Positions 59,871 to 64,000 of a stretch of 64,000 bases of DNA are shown piece after piece. Under the pieces are notes generated by a model. The model did not search any database, was not told the DNA's origin, and saw nothing but the letters and a program-made list of their open reading frames with translations. The first letter of the stretch is position 1. Each line of letters begins with the position of its first letter. This stretch comes from Henckelia pumila (taxonomy: Eukaryota > Streptophyta > Magnoliopsida > Lamiales > Gesneriaceae): the NCBI RefSeq assembly GCF_033568475.1, contig NC_133122.1:20405206-20469205 (forward strand), written 5' to 3'. Position numbers and translations under genes: made by a program.

Positions 59871-62259
59871 TCAGCATTTGGGAAGATCAAGTGGAGGAGG
59901 AAGAAGCTTTTGATTTGGAAGCTTTCCATCTAATACCAGCCATGCCATCTTCAATCCCCAGCTCGTGTGTACTTCCAGATGACAATGCATGAACCACACA
60001 CCTAATCATATTACAAAAAAGTGGTTAACATCGTAAATTTCTACGTACCTAAAACTTTGTAAATTAAAATTGTGTGTTAATTACCTGGATTATCAGCCAA
60101 GAATCGAATGGCCACCCATCCTCCGGCGGGAACTCCGACCGTGTTTCTCTCAACCGGGTCAACAAGATTGAAACTTTTCGGGTCATTTTTCGGGTCGTAA
60201 TTCCCGAATCCTTGACCCACAACAAAGAAGTTGAATCCATGGAGATGCAGAGGATGGCTCTCTGCTGCGAGAATGCTGGTATCCTGCATTACCAACTCCA
60301 CGCTCGTGTTGTACTTCAGAACCATCAGTTTCGTCCCATTGCTCACCATGGTGTTGTTGGGAGGATTCCCGGTGTAGTTGAACCAATGTAACGGGCTGAA
60401 AGGGAAATCCGGGCTGTAAACGCCGCTCGATTGGCCCGTAAAATGGGCCTGGAGGAGAGCGGTCGTTGGCTGTATGAAGGATATGTTGCTCACTGATGCC
60501 GCGAGTCTTGTTCCATTCGGGCCCTGGCAGGTCTGGTTTCGATCACACTGGCTTGTGCCTAATCCTACTGTGAAAAAGAAGTGTTGGTCGATCTTTTGCG
60601 GGACTTTGGCTGGGAACTGGGGCGTGGCTAAACTTCGGAGCCTTTTCGAGAATTTTGTGGCGAAAGATGTGTCGTTTAGAGGGGGCAGAACTGGTTTGTA
60701 CAGGGGAAGTGTCTTCATTTGCCCGTCGGATTCGTATTCGAGAATTCCAGCAACGGTGGAGTTGTCAAATGTTCCGGGGCCTGTAACATATGGCCTAGCA
60801 GTCATTAGAAAGGTGGCCCCTGGAAACTTCGGTTTTGTTCTTAAAAGAACGTTTGTGGTCTGTCCAGGGGCGATGAGAATGGTGTTCGTTTTGAACGGTT
60901 TTACGTATACTGCATCAGCATCCACAACTGTGAGGCTGTGGTTGGCAATACTGAAGAAAAGTTCGTCGTTCAGTGCAGCATTGATCATACGGAGGAGGTA
61001 CGTTTTCCCGGGCTCAACCCTCAACTTGAACGTGTCTGTTCGAATTAGGACCAAACATGTGACCCAAATGTAGCGTATAACCACAATTCTTGGAATAAAA
61101 ATGGAACTTCTTGTCGCAATTAGTCCTTACCTTTGGCAGAGCAGTTGTACAACGGCCCCGGAAGCCCATTGATCGTATAGGCATCAGAGACGTTTGGAGC
61201 GCCACCGGTTTGTAAAGCTTGACTGATAATGGCCTCAGTATCAGCATTAAACCATTCTCCTGCAGGTCAAACAATAAACAAGATAAGGGGTCACGCACCG
61301 AGCCTACCAGCGTGGAACAAGCGCATATCCATGTATAGTACACTGATGATGAACTGGTAACAAGCCAAAATCACTGCTAAAGAAGCAGAAAAATGTCTGA
61401 TGAATTCATTTTTTATAGTTACCAAATATGATAGGCACTTCCTTGTATGGTTTTTCAAAAGGGTAAGGCACATTATGCTTTGGTAGGATGATCAAAGGCC
61501 CGTATAGAGTCGATCTTAGCCACGAAATATGGGCATGCCACCAAAGGGTTCCACGTTGGCCGACTATGGTGAAGTTGTAAATATAGCTCTGCCCAGTTTG
61601 AATAGGGCATTGTGTTACATACGCAGGCCCATCCGCCCATCCGCTACGTAGCTGCCTGATCCCATGCCTGTCGTGTTAACGAAAATATCTTAATTAGTTC
61701 AAACTAGAAGATTATCATATAACTCATAAGGATATATTGGTGAGTTAAGACTAATGCTATGCTATACCAGTGGATGGATATGTTATTTGGGACATGGTTA
61801 GTGACTTTGATTAGGAGACGATCACCCTCCCTGGCCACGATTCGAGGCCCTGGAAACTGCCCGTTCACTGTAACCATGCTCTTCGTATGGCACAACCGTG
61901 TGACGTTTATCATTGTGATCTGTATATGATTCAAGAAAATGTGAGGATCATAAATACCGAGTACATCCACACGTTCTTATGTTTTCAAATTTTTATGATC
62001 TATAAAATTGTGTAAGTTTATAGGAAAACTTTAAGAATTTCAAGCGGCGGGATCATCCCTGCAAGGAAGCCCCCTAGCTCCTGGCTCAGCCATTGCATGT
62101 ATGTAACATGTAAAAATCGCGAATAAATTGAGGTTAGGAACATACGTTAAACTCGTAGTTTCTGGTGATGGCTTGTGCATGTTGAGAAAACAAGAACAAT
62201 GTTATGAATCCCACCAAGAATTGGATAGAAACGAGAAGTTTAATTTCAGGGGCACCCAT
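59871..62259 (-). CDS. Laccase B, LAC7/8/9 clade (six exons, 573 aa)
   Basis: Secreted multicopper oxidase of the cell wall. Exons on the minus strand: 62259-62146, 61919-61768, 61667-61423, 61259-61131, 61035-60085, 60001-59871, in frame. The signal peptide covers about 30 residues ([19 protein letters not shown]). Copper ligands: HWHGI (88-92), [39 protein letters not shown] (536-547); these are the standard forms. [15 protein letters not shown] and [20 protein letters not shown] put it in the LAC7/8/9 clade. Exons 2, 3, 4 and 6 have the same lengths as in laccase A (152, 245, 129, 131). The upstream ATG at 62367 would add an Arg/Lys-rich stretch that spoils the signal peptide, so 62259 is preferred. 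TATATA lies at about 62367-62374. Confidence 0.96.
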
Positions 62260-62399
62260 TTTTAGTGTATTTTCTGAGATTTTGGTACGAGGTTTATAAG
62301 GAATTAATAATGGGGAACGGGATTTTGATTTGTTTGGGTGGTACTGTTGGAACAAAGCCACTGCCAATATATAGATCAGTGTATTGGGATATATGGGGC

Positions 62400-63750
62400 G
62401 CTTGGTTGATTAGGTGATGCCAATTGGATAAATTTATAGACGTGAAAAAATGTACCAAATATCGGGGGAAATGTTGGTTTTTTTTTATAAAAAAATAAAA
62501 TAAAATAATAAAATTTGAGAGGTTATGGTTGGAAAACAACATTAGAGTGGTGTCCAAGACAATCTTGTTCTGTTTTGAATCCTTCCAATCTCTGTCTTTG
62601 CAGCTTCAAACGTATATGTATGCATAAATTTACACTATAGCCCTTATTTTATTTTCATTTGAGAAAATACAAACCATTTTAATTCATCTACTTTCTCTAT
62701 TTTGGTGTCCATGACTCCATACATAGTAAAATATACGACCAAGAGCTATTGATGATAATGATGCAACTATAATCTTTAAAATTAAACTCAAACACTATGT
62801 GTCGACCGTTATATTAAAAAGATTCGAATATACGAGGGTGTGTCCATTTTCAAGTGTCCGAGAATTATGGTTTGTTGAATCAAATAACCATCAGTTCCAA
62901 AGCTTGGAAGCATATATGGATATGCTTGATGAGAAAGCATGCAAAAAAGAAGCCATGAAGAATTTGATTTGAAGTTAAATGTATAACAAAAACATATATA
63001 TATTTCATGGACGGCACGTTAAGGTGGTGGAGAAGATCAATTTGGTGGTTATGGAGTTGTCACTCTTTAGGTATCCAAATTTTGAAGTAAAATATGTTAA
63101 AACAACGTAGGAGGAGTAGGACAGTTTTCATGTTCTTTTCATTGTTTTGCAGAATTCGAAATTACGGCTTATATGGTCTATCGAAATGAAATTTCAATTT
63201 TGATTACCCCCCCCCCCCTACCCCCCACCAAAAAAAATTTTCCACTTAAATTTTAATTTATATTTTTAAATTTTCAATTGAGTCCGAATATAGAAACCGA
63301 TACAATTTATATCAAAAGATAAAATAATATTATGACGAACGTAATTCGAAATTCTATATATCTAGATCGGACAACATTATATTTATATCACTTTCAAAAA
63401 AAATACTTTGTATAATTGCATGAAAAAAAGTGTTCAATTTTATTTGTATAATGTTAATTTGCCAAAAAGAGGTACTTTGAAAATGAAAAAATTCACCATA
63501 ACTTTGATTTATCTCTATTATATTATACCGACAGTTTGGATCAAAACTAAACGTTGGGGTATTTCGAAATAAATATTTTTTTAAAAAAAATTATAAACAA
63601 ATAAATATATTTTTTTTAAAAAAGAACAAAACTAAACGTTGGGGTATTTCGAAAATATTGAAATTAAACATAAATGAAATGAAAAGGAAAAACAAAACAA
63701 AACAAAACAAAAACTCAAAAGCCATACCAACGGTCTATTTTTGCTAATGT
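62400..63750. other. AT-rich spacer with local repeats
   Basis: No gene was seen. A poly(C) tract lies at 63208-63225. A tandemly repeated stretch containing ACTAAACGTTGGGGTATTTC occurs at about 63548 and 63629, with a shorter third copy (ACTAAACGTA) near 63940. Confidence 0.5.
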
Positions 63751-63753
63751 GAT

Positions 63754-63839
63754 CTATGCTGCCCGGAGGGCAATCCAACACATCACCATGATGTGATGTG
63801 AAAATGGTCCGGAGCTATTGGACTGCCCGGTCAGCATAG
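63754..63839. repeat. Compound inverted repeat (hairpin)
   Basis: Outer arms CTATGCTGCCCGGAGGGCAA and GACTGCCCGGTCAGCATAG pair imperfectly, and an inner perfect 8-bp stem CACATCAC/GTGATGTG closes on CATGAT. It is GC-rich in AT-rich surroundings and lies between two copies of a flanking repeat. It could be a small foldback element or a transcribed hairpin. Confidence 0.6.
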
Positions 63840-64000
63840 AATGGCCTTGTTAACACATGCTTGTAGTTTGTAGAACCTATTTTTTAATTAAAAAAATGGT
63901 AAACAAACAAATATATTTTTTAAAATAAAAAGAACACAACTAAACGTATGAACATAAAAAAATAATGGAAAAAATAGTGAAAAGAAAAAGGGGGAGAAAA

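Noticed and set aside
62260-62367. Upstream start of laccase B giving 36 extra residues
   Set aside because: The extra Lys/Arg-rich stretch would mask the signal peptide, and the probable TATA box overlaps it.
1-64000. CRISPR arrays, operons, ribosome binding sites, rRNA genes
   Set aside because: The window is plant nuclear DNA; no regular direct repeats with spacers and no rRNA sequence were seen.

Overview
The window looks like nuclear DNA of a flowering plant, most likely a eudicot. Genes are AT-rich, intron-containing and widely spaced, with GT..AG introns, TATA boxes and 5'-UTR introns, and the intergenic DNA is full of MITEs, SINEs and retroelement relics. The species cannot be read from the sequence. 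All exon models were made by hand: every one keeps frame across its joins, but none is backed by transcripts.

Layout. 1-4680 is a broken endogenous pararetrovirus copy (Caulimoviridae), cut by the left window edge. 4.7-10.3 kb is repeat DNA: a host-exon-like fragment, a 226-bp hAT MITE with a perfect 8-bp target duplication, a candidate solo LTR carrying a regular palindromic repeat, and a TRIM element. 10564-11024 (+) is a type 2 metallothionein. 12.3-14.9 kb holds MITEs, a possible SINE and an RNase H-like relic. 17237-21666 (+) is an R1R2R3-MYB (MYB3R) cell-cycle regulator whose upstream region is rich in AACGG cores and has one exact MSA element. 22933-23505 (-) is an intact 190-codon gene matching only the C-terminal half of AS1/PHANTASTICA/RS2 with no MYB domain; it is the most interesting locus here. 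24-31.7 kb is repeat-rich, with two MULE-type MITEs, an hAT-type element and a solo LTR. 32346-34909 (+) is an APK1/PBL-type receptor-like cytoplasmic kinase. 35986-36058 (+) is tRNA-Lys(UUU). 38799-39885 (-) is a WRKY49-like factor with nine W-box hexamers upstream. 46681-46890 (+) is a SIAMESE-RELATED CDK inhibitor. 49183-51458 (+) and 59871-62259 (-) are two LAC7/8/9-type laccases, tail to tail around a DHHC protein S-acyltransferase (53510-57138, -). 58.7-59.7 kb is a higher-order tandem array next to a tRNA-derived SINE.

The genes do not form a pathway cluster. Links between them are thematic: MYB3R and SMR both act on the cell cycle, and the laccases are an inverted gene duplication. 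No new multi-gene system was found. The best candidate for undescribed biology is the MYB-less ARP gene, which could act as a microProtein-like partner of the full-length ARP protein; that role is an inference.
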